Positions 42,499 to 54,257 of a DNA stretch of 64,000 nt are shown here, in pieces. The stretch is taken from assembly GCF_010183535.1 (NCBI RefSeq), contig NC_071331.1:21204001-21268000 (forward strand). Reading direction: 5' to 3'. How positions within the stretch are numbered: the first letter of the stretch is position 1; the number at the start of each line of letters is the position of its first letter. Source of the DNA: Caenorhabditis remanei (taxonomy: Eukaryota > Nematoda > Chromadorea > Rhabditida > Rhabditidae). The position numbers and the translations under genes were made by a program. Below the pieces are notes generated by a model. The model did not search any database. It had not been told where the DNA came from and was given only the letters and a program-made list of their open reading frames with translations.

Positions 42499-44948
42499 TT
42501 CCACCGGCCGCATGTCTTCCATATCAGAACAACACTGTTCTGTACGCATATTCAACTGATATCGACTATGATACATTTCATGGCGGTGCTAATATTATGG
42601 TCACATATGCTAATAAGTATACAACAATGGCAAATGTTCGATTCGATACGAAACAGGAAGAGGAGATTGAATATCACTCGGATAAAAAGTATGTTTCGTT
42701 TCTGTTTTTGCTGATTTATTAGACCCTTTTTATTTCAGAAGTTTGGAAAATTCTTTAAATTCCCACGTACCCGATCCATCACTTGGATATGGAAACAAAG
42801 AAACTGGAAGCAATTTGTACACTGTTTTAAAGGTTTTTACTATTTCACCTCATATTCTAATCAGAAAATATTCCAGAAGTTTCTCAATAATGGCGAGGTT
42901 TCATTATGTGGAGCCCATGTGTTCATAGCTGTAAAACGGTACCCAGATGAGTCTGATGTATTAGATATAATCACCCAACTACGATCCAATCATGTGATGG
43001 TGTACATTGGTGTGGACAGTATCTCATCGGGCGGTTCCAATTCTGCTTCACTATATGCAGTGTCATATCAAACGAATGGATACTGTCTGTTTGCCACCGG
43101 CAATGATCTTTGGAATGTGAGTTTTTTTTATGAAAAATGCACGGTCTCTCACACTGCGAAAAAGAACTACAAGAAACGTGAAGCTGATTATTTCACGTTT
43201 TAATTTTTGTACTGAAAATGCAGCATTTTTAAGTTTTTAGACGGCAGAATGGATGAAAAAAGGACCCATCCTACAGAATTGTAAAAAAATAAAATGCTCT
43301 ATCTTATGAGCCAGAAAACGTTAATTTTGATCAGAAACTGACTTTTTTGATACAGTAAAACAGATTTTCAGAAAAATGAGATTTTCAGCATTTTATCCAA
43401 TTTTTTTTTCTAAAAATTGTAACAGGTTCGGAGCATCCTTAAGTACATTATGTGCAATTTTTGCTCGAAACTGTTTTTTGCCAAAAAAAATTATACTCAT
43501 TTTTCTGAAAATCTGTTTTTCTGTATCAAAAAGTCAATTTCTGATCAAAATTCACGTTTTTTGGCTCATAAGATAGAGAATTTTATTTTTTACAATTCTG
43601 TAGGATGGGACCTTTTTTCATCCATGCTGCCGTCTAAAAACCTAAAAATACTGCATTTTCAGTGCAAAAATTATAAGAACTGAATTAAAACGTGAAAAAA
43701 TCGGCTTCACGTTTCGTGCAGTTCTTTTTCGCAGTGTGGGAGACCGTGAAGTGGAAATTTAAATTTAAAAAGTTCACTGTGAAATGTATTTACTTGGAAA
43801 CAAATCATAGTCACTGTAGTAGACTTTCAAATCTTTTTTCTAATTTTTGTACGTTTCTGTGCAAGTGATTATGTCTTTTCGTAATTGTCAATAATTCCAT
43901 CTCGATGATTACGTTTCTACACAAAAGAGATAACCAAACATTATTGGATCCCCACGGCATTCCCTTCTAATCTATTAATTTTCAGGCTTTTCATTCGATG
44001 GTCGAAACACTTATCTTCCCTTACCAGTTTCTTGCTCAAAACTTTCTGGTTTCTGGATCGGGCCGAATCGAAATACCGACATTCAAAACTCCAACACCAC
44101 CGGGTCATACAAACTACGGTTTAGTTGCAATGACTATTCAAAACCACAGTAAGAATAATTTCCAAGTTGAACTACAGTACTGGCCATAAAGAATGCGAAA
44201 CTAGCAGTTTTAAGTTGAAAATGGTCAACTTTGTGACTGAGACACGGCCTCCCTGATAGTCTTACAATATTGATATTTTATGGGTTGTGTAGATCAAAAG
44301 TAGAGCTTCATTTTTGTAGTTGACAACTTTTTTGTACGGGCACATCCAAAGAAGTTACAGACAGTCTATGTGAACAGCTCAAAAAATTTTCCCTTTAGCA
44401 CTGAAAATTGGCGAAAATTGTGAAAAATTTCTTTGACGATTGATAACTTCTTAGGATGTGTCCGTACGAAAAAGTTGTTAACTACAAAAATGAAGCTCTA
44501 TTTGTGATTTATACACTCCATAAAAAATCAATATTGTGAGACTATCAGGGAGGCCGTCTCACAGTCTCAAAGTTGACCATTTTCAACTAAAAACAGCAAG
44601 TGTCGCATTCTTTATGGCCAATACTGTATATCACTCTCAATGTTTGCAGCACTTGACAGTTCATATGTATCCATGAATTATACAATTGAGAGCACTGATG
44701 GATCTTACGTTTATGAATTTCCGAGTGACGACCTTCTGCCTCTTTTTGGAACTGCACAAACAGATTTGCTGAAATTGACCGGATCCCTCTTGTACAAATG
44801 GACAATTGACTACCATTACAATACAGATGAACCACAAATCATTGAATGCAGAATGTATAGCGATGAGTTAGTTGTTTTGTATTCAGCAGGAACCACATAA
44901 TTATATTTCAGTTATAACGACTTCCTTCCACTGCCACCTTCTGTATAA
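42499..44948 (+). CDS. VWA-like secreted family protein, gene E
   Basis: Exons 42499-42688, 42739-42832, 42877-43116, 43986-44148, 44650-44866, 44912-44948; about 312 residues. Motifs: AACLPYQNNTVLYAYSTDID, VRFDTKQEEEIEYHSD, GSNLYTVLK, SLCGAHVFIAVKRYPDESD, NHVMVYIGVDSISSGGSNSA, IEIPTFKTP, NYTIESTDGSYVYEFPSDD, YKWTIDYHYNTDEP, ending YNDFLPLPPSV. It is the copy most changed at its C-terminus. Two introns carry transposons (43140-43748 and 44175-44626). AATAAATGTT near 44980 follows the stop. No start is found close by; the displaced signal exon at 38331-38388 has the right phase but lies 4 kb away, beyond the collagen gene. Confidence 0.74.
43140..43748. mobile_element. Fold-back element in gene E intron 3
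   Basis: Ends CACGGTCTCTCACACTGCGA and, inverted, CGCAGTGTGGGAGACCGTG. The arms of about 280 bp pair almost throughout (GACGGCAGxATGGATGAAAA, AGGATGGGACC). I see no clear target duplication and no protein-coding content. Confidence 0.78.
44175..44626. mobile_element. Tc1-like MITE in gene E intron 4
   Basis: Ends CAGTACTGGCCATAAAGAAT and its complement are flanked by TA (44173-44174, 44627-44628). Removing the element and one TA restores GAACTATATCACTC, the sequence in the same intron of gene C (AAACTATATCACTC). The arms contain the GTTGTCAACTACAAAAATGA motif also found at 13216-13435. Confidence 0.9.
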
Positions 44949-45671
44949 TCAGACTAAAATGTTGTGAGACTTTCCAATAAATGTTAAGATTAAGTTGGTT
45001 TTTTTCAAATGGTTTTGAATATTTTTGTGTTTTTCTATCATTTGTTCGCAAACCACTGCAGAAAATATTGTGCTCCGCTTGCACTTATCACTAAAGACGC
45101 TTACAGGAATAAAAGTCGTTAAGACTCTTCACTGATAACAGAAAAGTGTTTTTTGCTCGATACGTGCCAAAACTAAACATTTCAAAATTTCAAAATCTTT
45201 AAATGTATAAATAGAGTCAGCTTCTTTTTTTATTGTTTCAAATTCCCTTGAACCAGTTTGAGAAACGCGTTAAAGTCACGCCAGCCTGTATCATTCTTGA
45301 TATCAGTGGAATCAGATAGACAAAATCTTGGACACCAAACCTTAAAATGACTCAATTTTCTTCGTTTTTCCTACCGATATAGGGGATTCTTATGTTCAAA
45401 AAGTATTTACACTGGAAAATTCGAAACAAAATACGGTAAAAAAGAGAAAAAGAGTGATGAGGACATGAGAGAAGAGAGAAGATATGGTGTGTGTGTTAAC
45501 TAGTGAACTGGGAAAGGGGCGGAACCAACTAAAACAGAAAGAAGACGAATTATGCTTTTCGAGAGGAATACACGTAGTAGAGGAGGGATACAGGATAAAA
45601 GAAGAAAAGTGCTATTTTTTACAGAAACTAACACAAAAATAAGGAGAAAATGATAGAAAATGTGAGAATAT
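44949..45671. other. Spacer between gene E and DENND6
   Basis: Contains the orphan GATA-type box (45116-45138), TATAAATAG at 45211, and one satellite core AAACGCGTTAAAGTCACGCC near 45263. No VWA-like exon follows. Confidence 0.5.
45116..45138 (+). promoter_or_regulatory. Orphan GATA-type promoter box
   Basis: GTCGTTAAGACTCTTCACTG followed by ATAAC, identical to the gene D box. It is about 75 bp upstream of TATAAATAG, but no family gene lies downstream. I infer a remnant of a lost sixth copy. Confidence 0.55.
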
Positions 45672-48600
45672 TTAGGCCAAAATCTCCCGAAGCGAGCAAT
45701 TTGACATGAGAAGTTGTTTCAGGTCGTCGTCAACGTTTGACAGGATTTTCACCACTTGACGGACCTGAAAATATGGGGGAAACTCCATTTTCATTGTGAA
45801 TAATCGATTATTTGTCAATTTTTATGCCAAAAAACCGCTGAAAACGCAATTACTCGACTTACAACACATTTTTCAGCCGTAAAAAGTTATTTTCTCAAAA
45901 TCCCAAAAATCTCAAAATTGACAGTTTTTTGTTGATTTTTCACTCAAAAACCAGAAAATCTCACAATTTTCAGCACTATAACCCTATTTTCCCTTCAAAA
46001 ATTCAATTTTACAATTACAAAAAATTCGGTGGCCTAGAAACCCAAATCTCTGGATTCCTAGGCCACCAATTTTGAAATTTCGATAAACAAATTATATATT
46101 CAGATTCTCCGTGAGATTTCTGAAGTTTTGAGCCCCATATCGACATAATTTGGAGCAATTTGAGTTGGTGGCCTAGAAAACCAAACTTCCTGATTTCTAG
46201 GCCACCAACTTTAAAATGCTCCAAAATGTGTCAATATGGGGCTCAAAACTTCAGAAATCTCAAGGAGATCTCGAATATGAACTTTGTTTTTTGAAATTTC
46301 GAAGATTTTCAAGATTTTTCGGAAAAAAGACCTAAAGCAAGGCCTGAAAAGGCCCTGAAACCGGTTTAGGCCGATACGAGACTCAGAACTTAGGCTATTA
46401 AAATCTAAAAACAATTCTGAGAACCTGTAATCGAAAAGTTCAGATACATGTCGGAAAATGACAGGGCCTAAATCACAATTTTTACCAAATTTCTGCGAAT
46501 CTCCGTCTCCGACGCGATTTCCAGAATTCTCTCGCGTATCCGAAGTACCAAATCGACAATTTCCACGTTGTGTTTGGTCGAGAGCGTTTGAGGGCCTAAA
46601 ATAGGTAGTTTCAGGCTGTTGCTCAGCCTAAAAACTCACAAAAATCAGCAGAACAGAGAGCGTCGACGTAGTGAGACTTCAACTGGTTATTAACGTCACG
46701 CGATCGCATCGAAAGCCATCCGCCGAAATTCGAACACGTTATGAAGCGACGGTAGAGACCTGGAATCATGATTGTCTGTCTGTCTGTTCGTCCGGATGTC
46801 CTCAATTACCTTGCCAATCTCCTTTCGTTCCACACGTGAGTGATGGTCCGCCATTCGTCTCGACAGACGCCAAAAAGTCGTCCATTGAGAAGGGGCGGGT
46901 ACTCGGGATACCCTAAAAATTGGAAATTTTTATGACCTAGAATTCCAAATTTGGGTTTCTAGGCCACCGAACATCAAAACTAAGCAAATATTCGGAATCT
47001 CTGAGCAATTTCCGAAGTTTTGAGCCCCATATTGACACATTTCTGAGAATTTTGAGCGTGGTGGCCTAGGAACCCAAATTTTTGGATTTCTAGGCCACCA
47101 ACCTCAAATTGCTCCAAAATACGTCAATATGGGGCTCAAAACTTCGGAAGTCACACAGAGAATTCAATTTTTCGCTTGGTTTAGAGTCAGGTGGCCTAAC
47201 TTTTGAAATGTGGGGATTTCTAGGCCAGCAACTCACAACTAAAAACCAAAAATAGCAAGATTAAAGTCTCGCTCAGATAATTGTAAATGAGAAGCTAATT
47301 TTTGAATTTGTCGAACAAAATGCGAAAAAAAAAGCAAAATTTCCATGAAAAACTGTTGAAAAACTATTATGGTAGCCTAGAATCCCATATTTGGGTTTCT
47401 AGGCCACCGCGCATCAAAACTGGTGAAAGATTTGAAATCTCTGTGAGATTTCCGAAGTTTTGAACCCCGTATTGACGTATTTTGGAGCATTTTGAGCTTG
47501 GTGGAATAGGAACCCAAATTTTCGGATTTCTAGGCCACCAGACTCAAAATGCTCCAAAATATGTCAATATGGGACTCAAAACATCGGAAATCTCACAGAG
47601 ATTTTAAATATTTGCTTGGTTTCGAAGCAGATGGCCTAACTTCCGGGATTTGAAGGTTTCTAGGCCACCGATCCCCAATTTTTCAGTATTTTCCGCCTAA
47701 AAACCGTACCCTAAACGGTGACATCTCCTTTTTGAGCGGCATGAGTGAGCTCAAATACCGTTCCATTGGAATCATAAAACTTTGAGTCAATTCGAGGAAA
47801 TGACGTTGAAGAATGTTGTGTTGAATCTGAAAAAACCGATTTGTAGATCAAAATGTCTGAAATTTTCAGTAAAAACCTCCAGTGAATTTCCAGATTTCAG
47901 CAATTTTTTGGCGAGAGATTTATCTTTCGAAAGGAACGGTTTGTATTGAGTATAGAGACCCGGCGGGGTGTCTAGAGTCCTCGACGCCGCCGACCACGTC
48001 TTCTTCGGCTTCTTCATATCGTCTCCGCCTATTTCGGCACCTTGTTCTGCTACTTTTAGGATGTGGGGCCAGTGGTCGAGGGCTTTGATGAAGAATGGAT
48101 TCGTCACGCCGAGGATTACACGGGGACTGGAATAATTGAGGTTTTGGAGGAAGTTTTGTTGAAAATCCACTAAAAATCGATAAAATTTTTTTTACATTTT
48201 CTCAGTAATATATCATAAAATCCTTCTTCTCCATCAAATTCCCAAAGTTTTCAGCCCCATATCGACCTATTTCGGACAAATTCGAAATTGGTGGCCTAGA
48301 AAACCAATTTTACGGATTTCTAGGCCACCAATTTCAAATTGGTTCAAAATACGTCAATATGGGGCTCAAAACTTCAGGAATTTCACAGAGATTCCAATTA
48401 TAGCACTACTTTCTAACTGTGATGGCCAATTCAAGGCCACCGATTAGAAATATTTCATTGTTAACCGATTTTTGTTGAAAATAGAAGCCAAAAGTTAATT
48501 TTCTAATCAATTTTTAATTCTCCATGCAATTCCCGAAGTTTTGAGCCCATGTTCGACTTATTTTGGAGCATTTTGAGCTTGGTGACCTAGAAACCCGAAA

Positions 48601-51600
48601 GTTTGGATTTCTAGGCCATCAACGTCAAAATGCTCCAAAATATAGCAATATGGAGCTCAAAACTTTGGAAATTCAACAGAAAATCTGCATTTGGCACTGT
48701 TTTTCTTATTAAACATAGTTTTTCCCCACTAAAACTCCTAAACTCACGGCGTGCGACTCTTCGACGAGTACTCCCTGAATTCCGAGTCGTGAATCGTGAA
48801 ATACGGACGAAAATCGTTGACAATCCGTAGTGGAGACAGTAATCCGACTATCGATTGGACTAACGATGAAGTGACGGACGGATTCGGGGCGACGATGAGA
48901 AGTGGCTCACCGAGGAGCACTAATTCCCAGATTAATTGCAGATGATGGACGTGTTGCACGATTGGAGTCGTGAAATCGGGACGGAATAGGCGGAGAGACT
49001 CGTCACGGTGATCGGACAGCTGGAAGCCCAAATTTCAGAAATCTCCGTGATAGACGCGATTTTTAGGGTTACTGTAGGGGGGGGATGGCACCTTGATAAT
49101 TTTCAGATGTTCATATTATTATGAAACATTTCCGTAGCAAACAATGATACGTTGTTTGAAAAATTATGAAAATCATACTGAACTCAAAAGTTTCAAAAAG
49201 TGTAGGAAATTATGGAAATTCCTATTTATAATACTCAAAAACCCTGAAAATATCCCAAGAAATGAATTTTCCGTCCAAAAACGATCGAAATCACAAATTG
49301 GTCTGTGATGGCCGAACTTTTTTGGTTTGTGTTTCTAGGCCAGCGATAAGTTCTTAACGTCGCGTAGAACGGAAGAACTTATCGCTGGCCTAGAAACCCA
49401 AACAAAGAAAGTTCGGCCATTGACCATTTCGACAGTTATTTGGACTGAAATTCATTTCTTGTGATATTTTCAGGGTTTTCGAGTATTTCAAATAGGAATT
49501 TCCATATTTTTCTACACTTTTTGAAACTTTTCTCCAAGATAGATAAAAGACCTTATTCAGAAAAAAAACTGATTTTTCATCATTTTCTGATTGATCTAAA
49601 CATAACTTAAGTGTGATTTTTATAATTTTTTAATAATTGTATGTCTACTATGCTCAAATCCTTATTTTTGGTCCCTCACACCAGAATTTTATCTTTTTTT
49701 CTCTTTTTGCATTCATAAAAATAGAAATACTCTTCTCAAAATTCCAATGAATAATAAATGAGAATTCTGAGTAAATCTCAGAGATTTGAGAGAGAGAGCA
49801 GCTGAATTTTTAATTAAAAAATGAGAAAAAGAAAGAGTGAAGGTCAAGAATCTACTTTTTCTATTCAAAAATAACGTTTTTACTAGAAAATCAAATTTTT
49901 GGTTCAAAAAACATTTTCAGAAGAGGAAAATGCTAGAAAACCTAAGAATCTCACATTTTTTCTGTCAAAATGCAGAAAAACAGACATTTTTTGTATAAAA
50001 ATGTCAAAAAAGATATTTTCAGAAGGGAAAATAGCAAAACCTCAGAAAATCGCATTTTATATGTCAAAATGAGGAAAAACAGACATTTTTTATACAAAAA
50101 ATGTCAAAAAACGTCAGATAACCGCATTTTTCATGTAAAAATGTGGAAAAACAGACATTTTTATCAAAAAAAAATGTCAAAAATCTCAATTTTCCAATCA
50201 AAAAATCCCCAATATCTACCTCAACATGTCCATCCAACCGGAATTCATACGGTAGATCACACGCCGCCGGTAATCGGCAACTAATCAAAGTTCCCAGCAG
50301 AGGGAATTCAATAGTTCGACCGACTTGTGGTTGTTGCCACGTGTCGATGTGATGGCAAGCTGGAAATTTTGAGAAATTTGTCTGAAAATGGTCTGAAAAT
50401 GGGGGCAAACTGACCCGCTTCGATCGCCGCCTCTCCATTTTCGAAAAAGTGTTCTGCGATACGGGCGGTGACTGAATAGAACAGGGAGAACAAGGGGAGG
50501 ACTGACATTAACACGATACTCTGCAAAGGAATTGGAGGGTTTTGGCTGAAAATTGGCTGAAAATGGCCTGGAAATCTCACAATTTGGGTTTCTAGGCCAC
50601 CAATCTCAAAATGCTCTAAAATACGTCAAAATGGGATGAAAATTTCGAAAACTGCGTGGAGATTCCGAATATTCGCTTAGTTTTGTCACCGTGAGATAGA
50701 TTTTCTGCGACATTTGCCGTTTTTGATGGAAAATTATCAATTTTTCTTCTGAAAATTGCAAAAATTTCTTGAAAATCGCGAAAAAATGACAGAAATTGAG
50801 ATAAATTTATTTGGTGGCCTAGGAATCCAAAAATTGGGATTCCTAGGCCACCAACCTCGAAATTTCGAAAAACAAATTTTATATTCGAATTCTCTATGAA
50901 ATTTCTAAAGTTTTGAGCCCACATTGCCCTGTTTTGGAGCATCTTGACGTTGGTGGCCTAGGAATCCGGAAAATTGGGTTTCTAGGCCACCGAATCGAAT
51001 TCGACTGATTTTTACGCATTTTTGAAGAAAAATCGTTTGCAATCAGTTTTCCGAGGTTCATTGAAAGATACAAAAATTACTAAAAATTGCGAAAAATTGA
51101 AAAAATTGCAGAAATCGAATGATGGCCTAGTAACCCAAAAATCGAAATTCTAGGCCACCAACCTCGAAATTTCGAAAAACGAAAAACAGATTTTCTGCGA
51201 CATTAGCCGTTTTTGATGCACAAATTATCAATTTTTCTTCTGAAAATTGCAAAAATGTCTTGAAAATCGCGAAAAAATGACAGAAATTTGAGATAAATTT
51301 ATTTGGTGGCCTAGAAACTCAAATTATAGAAATTCTAGGCCACCAACTTCGAAATTTCGAAAAACAAAATTTATATTCGACTTCTCCGTGAAATTTCTGA
51401 AGTTTTGAGCCCCATATTGACGCATTTTGTATCAATTTGAGATTGGTGGCCTAGAAATCCAAATTTCCGTATTCCTAGGCCACCAAGCTCAAAATGCTCC
51501 AAAATACGTCAATATGGAGCTCAAAACTTTGGAAATTGCGTGAAAAATTCGAATATGATGTTGGTTTCTGAAGTTGGTGGCCTAACTTTCAAGATTTGAA

Positions 51601-53121
51601 GTTTTAGGCCACCGACTCCATTTTTGGCTATTTTTACTCGATTTTTACGAATTTTTCACCGGTTTTCCATGAATTTCACCGCCATACCTTCTGATAATAG
51701 CCACGATGAATGGTTGCATCTTTACACTGTCGAAAATGAACGAATCCATATAGATAATGAGCGTCAAACGGGAGAGACGACGGAGATTTGTCGACAAATG
51801 ACTTCTGACATCCTCTCACATCACTTATCGCTCTGAAAATCCGGGTTTTTGATGGGAAAATGAGAAAATTGAGGGATTTTCAGGTTTTTGAGTGAAAAAT
51901 TGAACAAAAAACTGTGATTTTTGAGATTTTTAGCTGAAAATGGGTTTTAAGTTGAAAAATTGCGTTTTTGGCGGTTTTTTGGCATAAGAATTTATGAAAA
52001 ATCGTTTTTTCACGCTGAAAAGTGAGTTTTCCCTGGAAAAACAGAAGAAAATCAATTTTGACACATTTTTTAACAGAAAAATAGTTATTTCACTATAAAA
52101 TGTGTTTTTTTGGGTCGAAAAACGCCAAAAAAACTCAAATTTTGAGCTGGAAATTGACTTTTTAGTACGGAAAATTGGGTTTGTGGTCGAAAAATGAAAA
52201 TTCGTGAATTTGAGTCAAATTTTTGGGAAAAGATGGTTTTCTGATTGAAAATAACCGTTTTTTCCAGCTTTTCAAGTTGAAAATTTCAAAAAAACTTGAT
52301 TTTTAGCCCAAAAAAACAATTTTTAATTCAAAAATTAGATTTTTCGGTCAAAAATTAAAAAAAATCTAAATTTTCACAAAAAAAATTGAATTTTGAGTTT
52401 AAATTTATGGGTTTTTGCTGTTTTTTGCCGTTTTTCATGATAAAATCTACAAAAATTGAATTTTTAACACCGAAAACTCAATTTTTCAGCTGGAAATTGG
52501 TGAAATTGATTTTTACTCAAATTTTACGATTTTTGCTCAAAAAAGTCGATTTTTGATGTTTTAAGGCCTCAAAAACACAATTTTTCACTCGAAATCTTAA
52601 ATTTTCAACCAGAAAACCCTATTTTTCCAAATTTTTCTGAAAAAAATCAGCACCTGCGTATCCTGAAATGAAAATTGGTATCTCTGGCGTTTGATGAGTT
52701 GGAATCCGGGAATGCCAAATAGCAAATATTGATTTTTTCAGTGTTTGAGAGGATCGCATCGCCCGGGTAGATCACCTGAAAAAATTTTGAAAATTTGGGA
52801 AAAATTTTTTTTTTGGATTTTTTTTGAAAGTTTTTTTTTGATGAAAAATTGATGTTTTCGGTGGTTTTAGATAGTTTTACGCTGTTTTCAGTCGATTTTT
52901 AATGCTAGAAACCTCTGAAAACCCCTAAAACCCGACAAAATCTCAATTTTTCGTGCAAAAATTGGATTTTTAGTTGAAAAATCGAAATTTTTTCAGATTT
53001 TTGTGATTTTTCTTGCATAACTTACCTCCAACGCTTGTCCCAACTCCAAATCAAACGTCACCACACAAATACAATGAAGCCAATCGCGAAATCTGTCCCA
53101 TGGTTCAATATCCGGTTCCAT
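45672..53121 (-). CDS. DENND6: DENN domain protein DENND6 (Rab GEF)
   Basis: DENND6/FAM116 proteins are guanine-nucleotide exchange factors for Rab GTPases (human DENND6A acts on Rab14 in endocytic recycling). Twelve exons keep frame: 53121-53026, 52775-52654, 51832-51688, 50520-50415, 50359-50220, 49019-48748, 48126-47877, 47826-47710, 46912-46810, 46759-46640, 46595-46486, 45764-45672; 557 residues, near the family's 600. Motifs in order: [44 protein letters not shown] (upstream DENN), then [50 protein letters not shown] (central DENN), [31 protein letters not shown], and [15 protein letters not shown] (C-terminal). Exon 2 ends at a weak GTGCTG donor. Introns hold many palindromes. It looks intact. 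Confidence 0.93.
46010..48690. repeat. Nested palindromes in DENND6 introns (3' half)
   Basis: Copies at about 46095-46275, 46980-47160, 47445-47600, 48240-48400 and 48525-48690 share one plan: TTTTGAGCCCCATATxGAC, a TTTGGAGCATTTTGAG spacer, GGTGGCCTAGAAACCCAAAT, then TTTCTAGGCCACCAA and GTCAATATGGGGCTCAAAAC. The inner GGCC hairpin also occurs alone (46020-46070, 46935-46970, 47370-47405). Confidence 0.85.
49190..49535. mobile_element. Long hairpin element in DENND6 intron 5
   Basis: Inner arms GGCCAGCGATAAGTTCTT / AAGAACTTATCGCTGGCC are flanked by GTTTCTAGG and its complement, and by GGCCGAACTTTxTTTGGTTT. Outer arms (AGTGTAGGAAATTATGG..CCTGAAAATATC) also pair, giving about 345 bp of nested stem. 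Confidence 0.75.
50575..51650. repeat. Nested palindromes in DENND6 intron 3
   Basis: GGCC hairpins at about 50810-50860, 50950-50990, 51120-51165 and 51303-51345, and full nested copies near 50900-50990 (partial) and 51390-51545. Sequence 50695-50880 is itself repeated at 51185-51370, so a local duplication is present. Confidence 0.75.
51833..52653. other. DENND6 intron 2, simple A/T-rich sequence
   Basis: Made of TTTTTGAGTTGAAAATT-like words on both strands. No extra exon or named repeat was found. Confidence 0.4.
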
Positions 53122-54257
53122 TCTTAAAAAATTCACCGATTTTAAGTGATTTTCAATGATTTTTGGGTGAAAAAATGCGTAAAAAACGATAAAATCAATG
53201 AAAATCGGCGAAAAAAGCGAGAAAAAGCGGTGAAAACGGTGGAAATCGGTGAAAAAATCGGCGAAAAATAAGCCGGTTTTGTCTGCGTCTCTTCGATTCC
53301 TGTACTCTCTCGTCGCAGTCTCAATGGAGCGCGTTTGCATTGTTTTCCCATTTTCAGCGATTTTTGATCATTTTCTCTTGTTTTTTTTTGTTTTTCAGAC
53401 GGAAAAAAAGGATTTTTCGCTATTTTTTCAGATTATACTCACTTTATTCGGTTGTTTGTAGAACATAATAAAATATAATATCAAAAATGAATAGATTTGA
53501 CAGTAATTGAAATGAGTTGTAATAATGCCATTAGACACACCAAAAAAAATAAATAAAAATGCCAAATATATAGTTAAGGGGAAATTAATTAAAGAAAACA
53601 CAGAGAGATACTGAAAATGAGAGAGGGAGAGAGAAATGTTATCAAAATGGGTCAAAATTGGGGAGAAAATGATTAAAAACGCGCTGAAAATGCTGAAAAT
53701 TCACAAAAAACTATTGAAATTGAGCCAAAATTGTGTTTTTCGGGTCGAAAAACGTCAAAAAACTCAATTTTTGAGCTGAAAATTGACTTTTTTGCACGAA
53801 AAACAGGTCTTTGGTCGAAAATTCAAAATTTCGAGTCAAATTTTTCGAAAAAGATGGTTTCCCCCTTGAAAATAAGCGTTTTATCAAGTTTTTTGAGTTG
53901 AAAAACGATAAAAACTTGAGTTTTCGTGCAAAAAATCAACTTTTTGTATCGAAAATCAAAAATAGGCCTAATTTCTGCCAGTTTTCAGTGAAAGTTAGGG
54001 AAAAATCGGTTAAAAATTGAGCTGAAGCTAAAAATTTGGCCAATTTTAGGCGTATTCAGGCTGGTTTTAGGTGAAAAATTCACCCAAAAGGCCCTTTCAA
54101 ACAAAATTTTCAGCGCAAAAACACACAAAATGAGTAGAAAAAGGGTGAAAAAAGAAGGGTGGATATGCAAAAAAATGAGTTTTAGGCCATTTTTAGGCCG
54201 AAAAAAGTGAAAAAATCGAGTAAAATTGCAATTTTTCGGGTGAAAATGAGAGGAAAA
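53122..54257. other. Intergenic interval between DENND6 and the ACF1/BAZ1-like gene
   Basis: Both neighbours are on the minus strand, 1.1 kb apart, wider than a typical Caenorhabditis operon gap. It holds the 5' flank of DENND6 (GATTTTTGGGTGAAAAAATG-like words) and A/T-rich sequence. No gene is seen. Confidence 0.4.

Noticed and set aside
53122..54257. Operon between the ACF1/BAZ1-like gene and DENND6
   Set aside because: The gap is 1.1 kb on the same strand, well beyond the usual spacing of about 100 bp, and no downstream-gene trans-splice context was recognised.
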